Below, one piece after another: positions 8,207 through 17,603 of a DNA stretch of 64,000 bases. The notes beneath the pieces were generated by a model. The model made no database searches, was not told the DNA's origin, and saw nothing but the letters and a program-made list of their open reading frames with translations. A program made the position numbers and the translations under genes. Each line of letters starts with the position of its first letter. Position 1 is the first letter of the stretch. Origin of the DNA: CBDUXT01 sp965371245 (GTDB lineage: Bacteria; Planctomycetota; Phycisphaerae; UBA1845); the NCBI GenBank assembly GCA_965371245.1, contig CBDUXT010000013.1, positions 15,792-79,791 on the forward strand, given 5' to 3'.

Positions 8207-9211
8207 ATGAAACGAAAAGCGATCGTTCCGTTGCTGCTTGGTTTGGGTGTCGGACTGGTCACCGTCAAGCTGGCCGTCGATACCATTCGAAAAGCCCAGG
8301 CGGGCAACAGTGCGCAGGTGACCGTAATGGTGGTGCAGGCGAAACAGGACATCGCCGCGTTCGAGGAAATCACCGCTGAGATGGTGACGCTCCTTGAGAC
8401 GGCGGATAGCAGCCTCGTGCCGGCGACCGAACGCATCGAGACCCTGGAAGAGGCGCTGGGGCGCGTATCGGCCAAGGCCATCCCGATGGGTTCGCCGGTC
8501 CTAAAGGACATGCTGGCGCAGAAGGGTACGCCCGCGGGCATGGTCGGACGAATCCCGTCCGGGTTCCGAGCGGTGTCGGTCAAGATCGACGAATCCACCA
8601 GCGTGGCCTTTCAGCTCAAGCCCGGTGACTGGGTCGATGTGACCGTCGTGATGGACGTCGCCAGCGGCCTGCGAGGTCGGAAGGAGACGATCGCGGAGAC
8701 CATCCTGCAGCGCATTCAGGTAGCGGCCGTTGGCAACACAACCCGCCCCGCCGAGGGCGCCGGCGCCGCGACGAAGATCAAGCCGGCCAAGTCGGCCACG
8801 CTGTTTGTTCGTGAGGCGGACGTGCCCAAGCTTCACCTCGCCAGCACGCGAGGCAAAATCACGCTTTCGATGCGCGGCGACGAAGACAGTGAGTTGATCC
8901 GGAATCCGGCCGTAGCCAACCTAGACCAGATCATCAGCGGGCAAGCACCCGAGGTGGAAACCGTAGCGGCCGAGCCGCCGTGGTTGAAGGTCATGCAGGG
9001 GCTGATGGCGCAGCAAACCACGGCGAGACCCCAACCGCCGAAGGCGAAGCTGAAACCCCACACGGTGCAAGTCGTCCGTGGCACGGGCGACCCGAAGTTG
9101 CCCACCAACGAGACGCAGATTACGTTCAAGAACAAGAACTCGCAGCGGATTATCAACGTGCGGCAGGGTCCGCCGAACCGTTCGTCCGATTCCATCGGCG
9201 GGACCCAATAG
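8207..9211 (+). CDS. cpaB: Flp pilus assembly protein CpaB/RcpC
   Basis: 334 residues with an N-terminal membrane anchor (AIVPLLLGLGVGLVTVKLAV, 4-23). A SAF domain follows at about 37-110 (VVQAKQDIAAFEEITAEMV, KAIPMGSPVLKDML), then the RcpC/CpaB region (GFRAVSVKIDESTSVAFQLKPGDWVDV, in parts). The last ~80 residues are Pro/Lys-rich and poorly ordered. CpaB acts in the periplasm at the secretin. AGAAGGA precedes ATG 8207. The secretin gene starts 45 bases after its stop. Confidence 0.93.
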   Translation: MKRKAIVPLLLGLGVGLVTVKLAVDTIRKAQAGNSAQVTVMVVQAKQDIAAFEEITAEMVTLLETADSSLVPATERIETLEEALGRVSAKAIPMGSPVLKDMLAQKGTPAGMVGRIPSGFRAVSVKIDESTSVAFQLKPGDWVDVTVVMDVASGLRGRKETIAETILQRIQVAAVGNTTRPAEGAGAATKIKPAKSATLFVREADVPKLHLASTRGKITLSMRGDEDSELIRNPAVANLDQIISGQAPEVETVAAEPPWLKVMQGLMAQQTTARPQPPKAKLKPHTVQVVRGTGDPKLPTNETQITFKNKNSQRIINVRQGPPNRSSDSIGGTQ

Positions 9212-9256
9212 GAAAGCTCCAAGCCGAATCCCGGCCCAAGAGGAGGATCGTCCAAG

Positions 9257-10819
9257 ATGTCAATACAAATCACGGAAGATGGCGCGCGGTTTTTCGCGAC
9301 GACGCGACGCCCAAGCGCTGGTCTCAAATGGCTCTTTGCGACCGCGATGGTCCTGGCGACGGCGGCATCCGCGGCCGGGCAGCCGGCGTTCAGCGCCAAG
9401 GTTGTCAGCTTGGGGCAGAACGTGCAGCGTATCACCGTCCCGCTGCACGGTAGCGTGACGGTCGAGACCACGGTCGAGATCGCGCGGGCGGATGTCATCG
9501 CCACTCAGGTGGCGGACGTGCAAGTCATCAGCCCCCGGCGCATCCTCATTACGGGGCAGGGGTATGGCCTGACGTCGATCGTGTTGGCGGCGGCCGGTGA
9601 TCAGCAGCATGTGCTTGAGGTGTCGGTGGAGTTGGACCTGAGCCGACTCAACGAAGCGATCGAGCAGATCGATCCGCTGTCCGACGCCAGGGCGAGTTCC
9701 GTGATGGGTAACATTATCCTGTCCGGCTTCGTAAGCAGTGTGGAGCGGGCGGCGCGTATTGTTGACTTGGCGACGTTGTTTCTGCCTCCGGCGGCGTCCA
9801 GTGGACAGCAGACGTCCGTGCAGAATCACATGGAGGTGGCGGGGGAGCAGCAGGTGCTCCTTCGAGTCGTGATTGCCGAGGTGAAGCGTGACGCGTCACG
9901 TGAGCTCGGTGTCAACGGCTTTCTCGCCGGTGACGACTTTCAGGATGCGTTCCTGGTCAATCAACTCGGGGGAATCAATCCGATCAACATCGGCGCCGCC
10001 GGTGATGCCCTGGCGACCGGCAGGATCCCGTTCCTGACGGATGAGGACGGGATTCCGATCAGCGCGGCGACCACGCTCTCGTTGGGCTTCCCGCGCGTGC
10101 AGATGCAGCTCTTTATCCAGGCAATGGCGGACAATGGACTGCTGAAGGTCTTGGCGGAGCCGAACCTGGTAACTATCTCCGGTGAGGAGGCCACGTTCCT
10201 GGCTGGCGGCGAATTCCCCATTGAGGTGGCGCAAGGTGACGAACGGACGACGATCGAGTTCAAAGAGTTTGGTGTCCAGCTTAACTTCACACCGGTCGTT
10301 CACGGAGGCGAGCGGATCCGCCTGCGTGTAAACCCCGTGATCTCGGAGCTCGACTTCTCGATCGCCATCAGAGACACTCCCGGTCTGATCACGCGTTCCG
10401 CCGAGACGACGGTCGAGCTGGGCAACGGCGAGACGATCGCCATCGCGGGCTTGTTCAGCGACCGCATGAATGCCACGGCGAGCCGGATTCCCGGCCTTGG
10501 CGATCTCCCGGTTCTGGGTGCACTGTTCCGGTCGGTCAGTTATCAGCGGAACCAGACCGAGATGGTGATCCTGGTGACGGCCGAGTTGATCGCACCGCTG
10601 GACGCCCATCAAGATATTCCACTTCCGGGTGGCGATGTCAGCGACCCAACCGATTTTGAATTGTACTTTTTAGGGAAGGTGGAAGGCGGGGAGTCCGGTT
10701 CGGCCGGTAACGCAGTGGCCGATAACGGCGCCGGGCATGATCCGACCCTTCCGTCGGAGCCCAACGAACTTTCCGTGCATGGGCCTTGGGGACATGCCGA
10801 CAGACCGAATATGCGGTGA
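9257..10819 (+). CDS. cpaC: Tad secretin CpaC/RcpA
   Basis: 520 residues. A signal sequence covers about 24-42 (WLFATAMVLATAASAAG). The N-terminal pilus-secretin domain is at about 50-115 (TVPLHGSVTVET, DVQVISPRRILITGQGYGLTSI in parts), a BON-like segment at ~115-180, then the secretin pore domain to ~440 (VLLRVVIAEVKRDASRELGVNG, VLAEPNLVTISGEEATFLAGGE, LPVLGALFRS in parts). The C-terminal ~75 residues are acidic. It forms the outer-membrane channel of the pilus. AGAGGAGGA stands just upstream of the start. No separate CpaD gene is present, which is common outside Alphaproteobacteria. Confidence 0.94.
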   Translation: MSIQITEDGARFFATTRRPSAGLKWLFATAMVLATAASAAGQPAFSAKVVSLGQNVQRITVPLHGSVTVETTVEIARADVIATQVADVQVISPRRILITGQGYGLTSIVLAAAGDQQHVLEVSVELDLSRLNEAIEQIDPLSDARASSVMGNIILSGFVSSVERAARIVDLATLFLPPAASSGQQTSVQNHMEVAGEQQVLLRVVIAEVKRDASRELGVNGFLAGDDFQDAFLVNQLGGINPINIGAAGDALATGRIPFLTDEDGIPISAATTLSLGFPRVQMQLFIQAMADNGLLKVLAEPNLVTISGEEATFLAGGEFPIEVAQGDERTTIEFKEFGVQLNFTPVVHGGERIRLRVNPVISELDFSIAIRDTPGLITRSAETTVELGNGETIAIAGLFSDRMNATASRIPGLGDLPVLGALFRSVSYQRNQTEMVILVTAELIAPLDAHQDIPLPGGDVSDPTDFELYFLGKVEGGESGSAGNAVADNGAGHDPTLPSEPNELSVHGPWGHADRPNMR

Positions 10820-10911
10820 TTCCCTTGCCGCATACCGCCAGACGCCCGATCGGAGGCGAACGCGTGGCGTGAGAAAACTCCTGGTGAAAACCGGGAAGCG
10901 AATGGGGGGGC

Positions 10912-12117
10912 ATGATGACTGCTCACATTTGCGACCAAATGGGTCGCAGACGACGACGCGGCATTGTAGCCGTTCAGGTCGGAGTCATGTTGGTTGTCTT
11001 GATGGGGTTTGCCGCGCTGACGGTCGATCTCGGGGCGATGTACAACACCCGGGGGGATCTTCAACGGAGCGCGGACGCGGCTGCGCTGGCCGGTGCATCG
11101 ACTTTCGTTACTGACGACATGATGCGCGTACGCGTGGGTAGCGGAGATAGCGCTACGCTGGCCGCGGTGACGAGCCTGGCGGACGCACGCGTCACCGACT
11201 TTGCCGCGCGAAACCTCACCTTCGGCGCGTCATCGACAGCCATCGACGCCGGCGACGTTCAAACGGGCTGGGTGGACCTCTATTCAGCGATCACGCCGTT
11301 CAATCCGGCGCCCGCGCCGGCGGCGTACAATGCCGTGTCCGTCACGGTGCGCCGTGACGAAACCGGGTCGAACGGTCCGGTGCAGTTCTATTTCGCCCCG
11401 ATTTTCGGGAGACTGGTGGGCGAGTCGTCCGCCACGGCGGTTGCGGTGTTCGACGATCGGGCGAGTGGTATCAACACCAACGTGCCGGGGGCGGACATGC
11501 TTCCGTTCACGGTTCACGAGGACGCCTTCCTCCAGGACTTCACCAACGGGAGCGACGACTACGCCTACAACAGCAGCGGAGACACCATCGACAGCTCGCC
11601 GGACGGCATCCGCGAGATCAGGATCTACCCTTATCCGTTGTCCGGCGGCCCCTACACGGAAGGCGACGGGAACTTTGGCATGCTCAACATCGGGACGCAC
11701 AGCCAGGGGGCGACGTACGAGAGTGAGCAGGTGATGAACGGCGTGACGCCCGCGGATTTCGAGGCGGAGGTCGGTACGTCCGAATTGACTTTCATCGACG
11801 ACGACGGAAACCCCACTACCTACGACATTACCGGAAGCCCGGGTATGACGACCTCGATCAAGACCGCTCTCAGTGCCCAGGTGGGTAACATCGTCGGGTT
11901 CTTCCTGCATACGAATGTAGTTCTTTCCGGGTCCAATGCGGTGTTTACCATCATACAGCTCCGGTACGGGCGGGTGATGGCGCAGAAACTCACCGGTCCC
12001 CCGTCCGGGCGCGGGCTCTACATCCAGCCCGTCGCCTACAGCGGCGCCGAGGTGCGAATCGACCCGGGCGCGCCGAGCACTGGCGGCCTCGTCGGGCGCA
12101 TCGTCTTGGCCCGGTAA
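10912..12117 (+). CDS. TadG-like pilus assembly protein
   Basis: 401 residues. A basic N-terminus (RRRRRG) precedes the TadE/G-like helix (VGVMLVVLMGFAALTVDLGAMY) and the conserved LQRSADAAALAGA segment. The usual Glu of the TadE motif is Gln here (VAVQVGV). The rest is a large extracytoplasmic domain rich in Asp, Ser and Thr, with no MIDAS (DxSxS) motif visible, so a von Willebrand domain is not supported. It is thought to connect fibre and envelope in Tad systems. It follows cpaC by 92 bases and ends at a terminator. Confidence 0.82.
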   Translation: MMTAHICDQMGRRRRRGIVAVQVGVMLVVLMGFAALTVDLGAMYNTRGDLQRSADAAALAGASTFVTDDMMRVRVGSGDSATLAAVTSLADARVTDFAARNLTFGASSTAIDAGDVQTGWVDLYSAITPFNPAPAPAAYNAVSVTVRRDETGSNGPVQFYFAPIFGRLVGESSATAVAVFDDRASGINTNVPGADMLPFTVHEDAFLQDFTNGSDDYAYNSSGDTIDSSPDGIREIRIYPYPLSGGPYTEGDGNFGMLNIGTHSQGATYESEQVMNGVTPADFEAEVGTSELTFIDDDGNPTTYDITGSPGMTTSIKTALSAQVGNIVGFFLHTNVVLSGSNAVFTIIQLRYGRVMAQKLTGPPSGRGLYIQPVAYSGAEVRIDPGAPSTGGLVGRIVLAR

Positions 12118-12174
12118 GGCGGGAGTTGGTGTCAGGGATTTGGCGGGACCCATCCCAAAGGAACCTTGTTCCAG

Positions 12175-12210
12175 CCCCTCGAAAGCGCGCCGCGCTTTCG
12201 GGGGGTTTTT
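12175..12210 (+). terminator. Terminator after the tadG-like gene
   Basis: Stem CGAAAGCG / CGCTTTCG (12180-12187, 12193-12200), extended by CCCC / GGGG across a one-base bulge, followed by five T (12206-12210). It splits the Tad locus into at least two transcripts. Confidence 0.75.
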
Positions 12211-12280
12211 CGATAGGTATCGACGGGTTCTGTCGCGGCGCGCCTGGTGCACTGCCGCACCTTACTTGATGGCTTTCGAG

Positions 12281-12350
12281 GGTGGCATGGGCAGCCTTGT
12301 TTGTCCGTGTTGTAAGCCCCGAGGTCACGGGCAAGCTGACGCTTGCCCAT
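12281..12350 (+). repeat. Family D element, copy 1 (half-degenerate)
   Basis: Begins GGTGGCATGGGCA, as does the element at 22593, and ends with a hairpin GGGCAAGC / GCTTGCCC around 12329-12348. The left end matches copy 2 well; the right end is altered, so this looks like an older or partial copy. Confidence 0.5.
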
Positions 12351-12734
12351 CGTACGCAACCATCGATGGACGCGCGGCGGAGCACCAGGTTGTTGTGTGC
12401 CGTCGCGCGCGTCCGCGAAGGCCCCCGGCGGAGACTGTCCCATGTCGGAATGTGTTATCGGCTGTGGCAGGGATATGGGACCCGCGCGTCGTTGGAGGCA
12501 CAATTCCGGAATTGGGTCGTTAGCCTGCCGATAGATGAACGGGTGAAAACGCAGAGGTCTTCGCGAGAGGTTCGTTCGCAAGGACCGTGCGTTTGGATTG
12601 CGGCGGTACGGTCGAACGCGGTCTGTCCGTCTTCCGACCCGCTGTGTCCTCTGGCGTGAAGAGCGATTCTCCGGCGTTTGTGCTTGGGGATACGCAGTAC
12701 GACGCTGACGCTGCGTCGGAAACTGGAATCATCC

Positions 12735-13922
12735 ATGGCGCAAGACGTCAAATTCATCACGCTCACGACGGGTGGGGATGCGGCCACGGACCTCAGAGCG
12801 GTCCTCATGGGGCTGGATCGCGTGAAGATCGTGGCGGAGGTCGATGAACCCGCTCTGGTCGCTCAATCGGTCCAGCAGTTTCCGGTCGATGTGTTGTTGG
12901 TTGACCTGGATCCCAACCCGGAGGCGATTCTTCCCATCATAGGGGAGGTGGTGGCGTCCAGCGCTCGGACGGTCGTCTTCGCCACCTCTGAGTCGACGGA
13001 CGGTCAGCTTATCCTCAAGGCGATGCGAACGGGCATCAAGGAGTTTCTCCCCAAGCCGATCGACACAAACGCACTGCAAGAGGCGGTGGACAAGCTCGCC
13101 TCCGGCATGTCTCAGACGACGGTTCACGGAAGGCTGATCACCGTCGTGGGAGCCTCGGGCGGTGTGGGTTCCACGCTGATCGCGTCGAACCTGGCGGTCG
13201 AGTTGGCCACCCTGGCGAGTGGGCAGTTGACCCTTGTGGACCTGGACTACCGCTTCGGGCAGGTGGCGACGGTTCTGGACGTCGAGCCCAAGTACAGCCT
13301 GTCGGACTTGTGCAGCTCTCCGGAAGAGCTCGAGGCGTCGATCATCACGCGTGCCTTGGCCAAGCACGCGACGGGTGTCCAGGTACTTGCCCGCCCGAAC
13401 CAGCTCGCCGAGGCCGATGCCATCACGGCGGCATCGTGCCTGGGTGTTTTGTCGAGCCTGCTTCAGTTCAACGAGTACGTCGTGGCCGATGGGCCGACGC
13501 GGTACGACTCCGGAAGCCAATCCGTCCTGGGGCTCTCGGATGTGGCGCTCCTCGTCGTGCAGCAACAGGTGCCGTGTGTTCGCAACGCCGCCCGCATCAT
13601 CGAGAACCTGCGCGACCACGGGTACAACCTCGAGCGGGCGAAGTTGATTTGCAACCGGGTGGGGAAGGGAACGGGTTACCTGTCCGTGAAGGATATTACG
13701 GAGACGCTGGGGATTCCGGTGTTCGCGACGATCCCCGACGACTGGGAGACGGCCAACGGCGCTGTGAACCTCGGTGAGCCGTTGCTTAGCTACGGACCCA
13801 AGAGCAAGCTTCGGCTGGCGATCCAGGAGATTGCGCAACGCCTGCACGGGTCAGACGCCGAGAGCCATGACTCGGATGCGCGCAAGCCGGGTTTGATCGG
13901 CCGGATTTTCGCGAGCGGCTAG
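12735..13922 (+). CDS. cpaE: CpaE/TadZ-like localisation ATPase
   Basis: 395 residues. The N-terminal ~115 residues form a receiver-like domain with the acceptor Asp (LLVDLDP) and the conserved Lys (FLPKPID) kept. The MinD/ParA-type ATPase domain follows. Its Walker A reads GASGGVGST (139-147): both the signature Lys and the P-loop Lys of the deviant Walker A are replaced by Ser, an atypical site of the sort known for TadZ. ATG 12735 has only a weak upstream GGAA; an in-frame start at 12678 would add 19 residues. TadZ places the pilus machine at a pole or site. The cpaF gene follows. Confidence 0.88.
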   Translation: MAQDVKFITLTTGGDAATDLRAVLMGLDRVKIVAEVDEPALVAQSVQQFPVDVLLVDLDPNPEAILPIIGEVVASSARTVVFATSESTDGQLILKAMRTGIKEFLPKPIDTNALQEAVDKLASGMSQTTVHGRLITVVGASGGVGSTLIASNLAVELATLASGQLTLVDLDYRFGQVATVLDVEPKYSLSDLCSSPEELEASIITRALAKHATGVQVLARPNQLAEADAITAASCLGVLSSLLQFNEYVVADGPTRYDSGSQSVLGLSDVALLVVQQQVPCVRNAARIIENLRDHGYNLERAKLICNRVGKGTGYLSVKDITETLGIPVFATIPDDWETANGAVNLGEPLLSYGPKSKLRLAIQEIAQRLHGSDAESHDSDARKPGLIGRIFASG

Positions 13923-14016
13923 TGCAGCCGACCGGAAGGCTCTGCCGCGCGGTCTTGGTTGATCGTTGCCGGAGCCGAGCAGCGCCGGTCGGAAACTATG
14001 GAACGGGAGTGTGGTC

Positions 14017-15429
14017 ATGTTCGGGAAGAAGATGCCCGGTAACGCAACGCCAGCACAGGCGCCTGTGCAACCGCCCAATCCGCCTCCGGCTGCCACCAAG
14101 CCCAAGCCGGCGGCGCCGGCGAAGGCGCGAGCCTCGAAGGACAAAATCGAGCAGTTCAATCTCCTGAAGATGCGGCTTCATCGGAAACTGATCGATCAAC
14201 TCGACCTCGCGCGGATGGTTGGTGACGAGGAGTCCATGCGGGCGCAGGTGAAGGAGCTCGTCTCCAGCCTGGCCGACCAGGAAAACACGCTGCTGAACTT
14301 CACGGAGCGTCAGCGGCTCATCAGTGAGGTTCTGGATGAGACCTTCGGGCTTGGACCCCTCGAGGTCATCCTGAGCGACCCGAGCATCAGCGACATCCTG
14401 GTCAACGGTCCCAAGAATGTGTACGTGGAGCGGCATGGGAAGCTCGAGAAGACCGAGATCGAGTTCCGCGACAACGCTCATCTGATGCACGTGCTGGACA
14501 AGATCGTCAGCGCGGTGGGTCGGCGATGTGATGAAACCTGCCCGCTGGTGGATGCGCGCCTGGCCGACGGAAGCCGTGTCAACGCGGTCATCCCACCGTT
14601 GGCGATCGACGGGGCGAGCATGTCGATTCGACGCTTCGGCGCCGATCCGCTGACGTGGGACGACTATATCAATTTCAAGTCCGTGACGCCGGAGATGCGG
14701 GACTTTCTGGAGGCCTGCGTCAAGGCGCACCTGAACATGATCGTGTTGGGTGGAACGGGCTCCGGCAAGACGACCCTGCTCAACAACCTTTCCACTTTCA
14801 TTCCCAACACGGAACGCATTGTCACGATCGAGGACGCCGCGGAGCTTCAACTGCGACAACCGCATGTCGTGCGGTTGGAAACGCGACCGCCCAACATCGA
14901 GGGCAAGGGAAAGATCTCCATTCGTGATCTTCTGATCAACAGCCTGCGTATGCGTCCGGACAGGATCGTGGTTGGCGAATGTCGTGGACCGGAAACGCTG
15001 GACATGCTCCAGGCGATGAACACGGGACACGACGGGTCGCTGACGACGCTGCATGCCAACAGCACGCGTGACGCGGTGGCGCGGGTCGAGACGATGGTGA
15101 TGATGGCCGGCTTCGAGCTGCCGTTGCGCGCGATCCGACAGCAGTTCGCGTCCGCCATCCACTTGCTGGTTCAGGCTCAGCGCCTGGTCGGCGGAGTTCG
15201 CAAGATCGTCAGCATTACCGAGGTGACGGGCATGGAAGGCGACGTCGTCACGATGCAGGACATCTTTTCGTTCGAGCAGCAAGGCGTGAACGGCACCGGG
15301 CGAGCCGTAGGGCAGTTCGTCGCCACCGGGATTCGCCCGTCGTTCCTGGAGCGCCTGAAGTCGACAGGCATTGATATCGATCCGGGCATGTTCAATCGTC
15401 GAGTTCTGTTGGCGGACGATGGCTCGTAA
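14017..15429 (+). CDS. cpaF: Tad secretion ATPase CpaF/TadA
   Basis: 470 residues from ATG 14017, chosen because GGGAG is 8 bases upstream; the frame is open to 13966. An Ala/Pro-rich N-terminus (~1-45) precedes the N1 domain and the T2SSE/VirB11-type ATPase: Walker A GGTGSGKT at 245-252, the Asp box TIEDAAELQL, Walker B with VVGECRGPE, and the His box HDGSLTTLHANS. It is the hexameric motor that drives Flp fibre assembly on the cytoplasmic face of TadB/TadC. 21 bases separate it from tadB. Confidence 0.96.
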   Translation: MFGKKMPGNATPAQAPVQPPNPPPAATKPKPAAPAKARASKDKIEQFNLLKMRLHRKLIDQLDLARMVGDEESMRAQVKELVSSLADQENTLLNFTERQRLISEVLDETFGLGPLEVILSDPSISDILVNGPKNVYVERHGKLEKTEIEFRDNAHLMHVLDKIVSAVGRRCDETCPLVDARLADGSRVNAVIPPLAIDGASMSIRRFGADPLTWDDYINFKSVTPEMRDFLEACVKAHLNMIVLGGTGSGKTTLLNNLSTFIPNTERIVTIEDAAELQLRQPHVVRLETRPPNIEGKGKISIRDLLINSLRMRPDRIVVGECRGPETLDMLQAMNTGHDGSLTTLHANSTRDAVARVETMVMMAGFELPLRAIRQQFASAIHLLVQAQRLVGGVRKIVSITEVTGMEGDVVTMQDIFSFEQQGVNGTGRAVGQFVATGIRPSFLERLKSTGIDIDPGMFNRRVLLADDGS

Positions 15430-15450
15430 CATCTACGTAAGGATTGTGTG

Positions 15451-16455
15451 ATGACGATTTCCGCCCTTGTGCCCATGCTCGGCCAATCCAACGAGCTGTT
15501 GGTCTACATTCTTCCCGTGGTTGGCTCGCTGTTGCTGGCATACGGTATCTATCAGGCGCTCAGCGAGAGCCAGACGTCGTCACACAAACGCGTGCAGGAT
15601 CGTCTGCGCGGGAATCGCACGACGGAAGAGAAGATCACGGCGTCCATCCTTCGGCGCGGCGCGTCAGGGCAGGGCAACGGCCTGGCCGACGCGATCACCG
15701 GGAAGCTGAAGTTTACACCCAAGGTGCAGACGCTGCTCGATCAGGCGGACCTTGACTGGTCCGCTTCCCAAACGCTGCTGAACCTCGCGGGCATCGCGCT
15801 GCTCAGCACCGTTGGAATGGTATTGCTCAGCTTCCCCCCGCTCGTTGCGATCGGGTGCGGCGTAGCGGTCATCATACTTCCGTTGTTGGCGTTAAACGTC
15901 AAGCGGAATCGCCGAATGGTCAAGCTCAGTCGGCAGCTCCCCGACGTGTTTGAGATGATGGGGCAGGCGCTGCGCGCTGGTCAGTCGCTTCCGGGGGCGA
16001 TCCAGCTCATCCACGAGCAAATGCCTCCGCCCATCGCGACCGAGTTCGCCATGGTGTACCACGAGCAGAACCTCGGTGTGAAGATCGAGGATGCGCTGCA
16101 ATCCATGGCCAAACGCGTGGACTCCATGGACGTGAGCTTCTTCGTGACCGCGGTCATGATCCAGCGCCAGACCGGTGGTGACCTGGCCGAAGTACTCGAC
16201 AACATCAGCAGTGTCATCCGCGAGCGAATCGAGTTGGCGGGTCTGATTCGCGGTCTGACGGCGGAGGGCCGCCTGTCCGGCTGGGTGTTGTTCGCCTTGC
16301 CTTGCCTCGTTTTCGTGGGATCGTTCTATCTGAACCCCGAGTATGCCAACGTGCTTCTGGAGGATCCGCGAGGCCAAATGATGCTCGTGGCCGCCGGTGG
16401 GATGCAGTTGATGGGAATTGCCATGATCCGTTGGATTGTGAACATCAAGGTCTAG
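15451..16455 (+). CDS. tadB: Tad inner-membrane platform protein TadB
   Basis: 334 residues, ATG 15451 after TAAGGA (GTG 15448 is an alternative). Transmembrane helices are predicted near 12-32, 105-150, 270-290 and 305-330, with the T2SSF domain between them (LPDVFEMMGQALRAGQSLPGAI, VMIQRQTGGDLAEVLDNIS in parts). With TadC it forms the platform acted on by CpaF. Followed by 200 bases without a gene before tadC. Confidence 0.94.
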   Translation: MTISALVPMLGQSNELLVYILPVVGSLLLAYGIYQALSESQTSSHKRVQDRLRGNRTTEEKITASILRRGASGQGNGLADAITGKLKFTPKVQTLLDQADLDWSASQTLLNLAGIALLSTVGMVLLSFPPLVAIGCGVAVIILPLLALNVKRNRRMVKLSRQLPDVFEMMGQALRAGQSLPGAIQLIHEQMPPPIATEFAMVYHEQNLGVKIEDALQSMAKRVDSMDVSFFVTAVMIQRQTGGDLAEVLDNISSVIRERIELAGLIRGLTAEGRLSGWVLFALPCLVFVGSFYLNPEYANVLLEDPRGQMMLVAAGGMQLMGIAMIRWIVNIKV

Positions 16456-16655
16456 TGCTTCGCTGCACTTCGAGGGGCGTTGTGGCCTTGCCGAATCCCG
16501 GAACCCGTACGGGCTGAAGCCCGCGGAGCGGTACGCAGCAAGAGGACGCTTTGAGTGAATACCGTCTTGGGTACCTGTGAAGCATTGAGAGAAGGTGTGT
16601 TCTCCACCGGCGGGAAACCGCTCGCGATGAGAACCCTTGTAGCGGAATCATCCCT

Positions 16656-17603
16656 ATGAACTACTACCTACTTGGCGGCATGTTGGTCTTTAGTATCGTC
16701 CTGGTAATCTACTCGTTGTGGCCGAAGGGAGACGCGGAAGACGGCGCGACCATCAAGCGCAGGATGACCGGGCGGAAGGGCGCGTCGAGCGTCGTAGGCG
16801 ACCGGAAGAAGGCCAAGGAATCGGTCGCGAAGCGCATGATGGACACGGTGGCGCCCATCGCCGTCCGCCAGTCCATGACGCAGAACGTCGCGCAGATGTC
16901 CAAACTCCGTCTCAAGCTGTCCTGCGCCGGCTTGCGCAGTGAGTCCGCGCCGACGACCTTCCTGGGCAGCAAGACCGTGGTTGCGGTTTGCCTGGGCCTT
17001 GCGGGCGTCTTCTTCGCCTGGGCGAAAGCCATGTCTTTGCCCAATGCGATCGGTGCGATCACGGTGGCGGCGGGCATCGGGTTCCTGCTGCCTGAGCTTT
17101 GGCTGAGTTCGGCCATTTCGAAGCGCAAAGATCAGATCAAACGTGCATTGCCCGACACGCTCGACATGTTGGTCATCTCGGTGGAGGCCGGGCTCGGTCT
17201 GGACGGGGCGTTGCAGCGGGTCGGCGACGAGATGCACGAGATCCACCCGATCCTGTCGGAGGAGCTTCAGCTCGTCTCGCTTGAGTCCCAGATGGGCATT
17301 CCCCGCGCTGAAGCGCTCTCGAACCTGGCCACCCGAACGGGTCTCGACGAGGTCCGTTCCCTGATTGCGATCATCAACCAGGCCGAGCGTTTCGGCACCA
17401 GCATTGCCCGAGCTCTGCGGAACCAGTCCGACGCCCTACGCGTCAAGCGTCGCCAGGCTGCCGAGGAAAAGGCCCAAAAGACCGCCGTCAAGCTGATGGC
17501 ACCGCTGATTCTCTTCATCTTCCCGGCCATCTTCGTTGTCCTGGCGGGTCCGGCCGCGTTGAAGATGATCGAGGCGCTGAGTAACACGCCGGGTCTGCTG
17601 TAA
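16656..17603 (+). CDS. tadC: Tad inner-membrane platform protein TadC
   Basis: 315 residues. An N-terminal helix (LLGGMLVFSIVLVIYSLW) is followed by a basic cytoplasmic segment, a helix pair at ~105-150, the T2SSF domain (LPDTLDMLVISVEAGLGLDGALQRV, INQAERFGTSIARALRNQSD in parts) and C-terminal helices (LMAPLILFIFPAIFVVLAGPA). Last gene of the Tad locus. A family B repeat follows 27 bases after the stop and may mark the 3' end of the transcript. Confidence 0.94.
   Translation: MNYYLLGGMLVFSIVLVIYSLWPKGDAEDGATIKRRMTGRKGASSVVGDRKKAKESVAKRMMDTVAPIAVRQSMTQNVAQMSKLRLKLSCAGLRSESAPTTFLGSKTVVAVCLGLAGVFFAWAKAMSLPNAIGAITVAAGIGFLLPELWLSSAISKRKDQIKRALPDTLDMLVISVEAGLGLDGALQRVGDEMHEIHPILSEELQLVSLESQMGIPRAEALSNLATRTGLDEVRSLIAIINQAERFGTSIARALRNQSDALRVKRRQAAEEKAQKTAVKLMAPLILFIFPAIFVVLAGPAALKMIEALSNTPGLL

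Larger units (their letters stand above)
12118..12734 (+). other. 617-base gene-free stretch upstream of cpaE
   Basis: Contains the terminator at 12175-12210 and a family D palindromic element at 12281-12350. The rest (12360-12734) shows no convincing gene. It must contain the promoter of the cpaE-cpaF-tadB-tadC transcript, but no clear -35/-10 pair was found. Confidence 0.4.

Noticed and set aside
12729..13847. Long open frame on the minus strand (372 codons)
   Set aside because: It mirrors cpaE in the opposite frame, is Arg/Gln/Leu-rich with no family pattern, and reflects codon bias in GC-rich DNA.
13996..15432. Long open frame on the minus strand (478 codons)
   Set aside because: Antisense shadow of cpaF, whose motifs are unmistakable.
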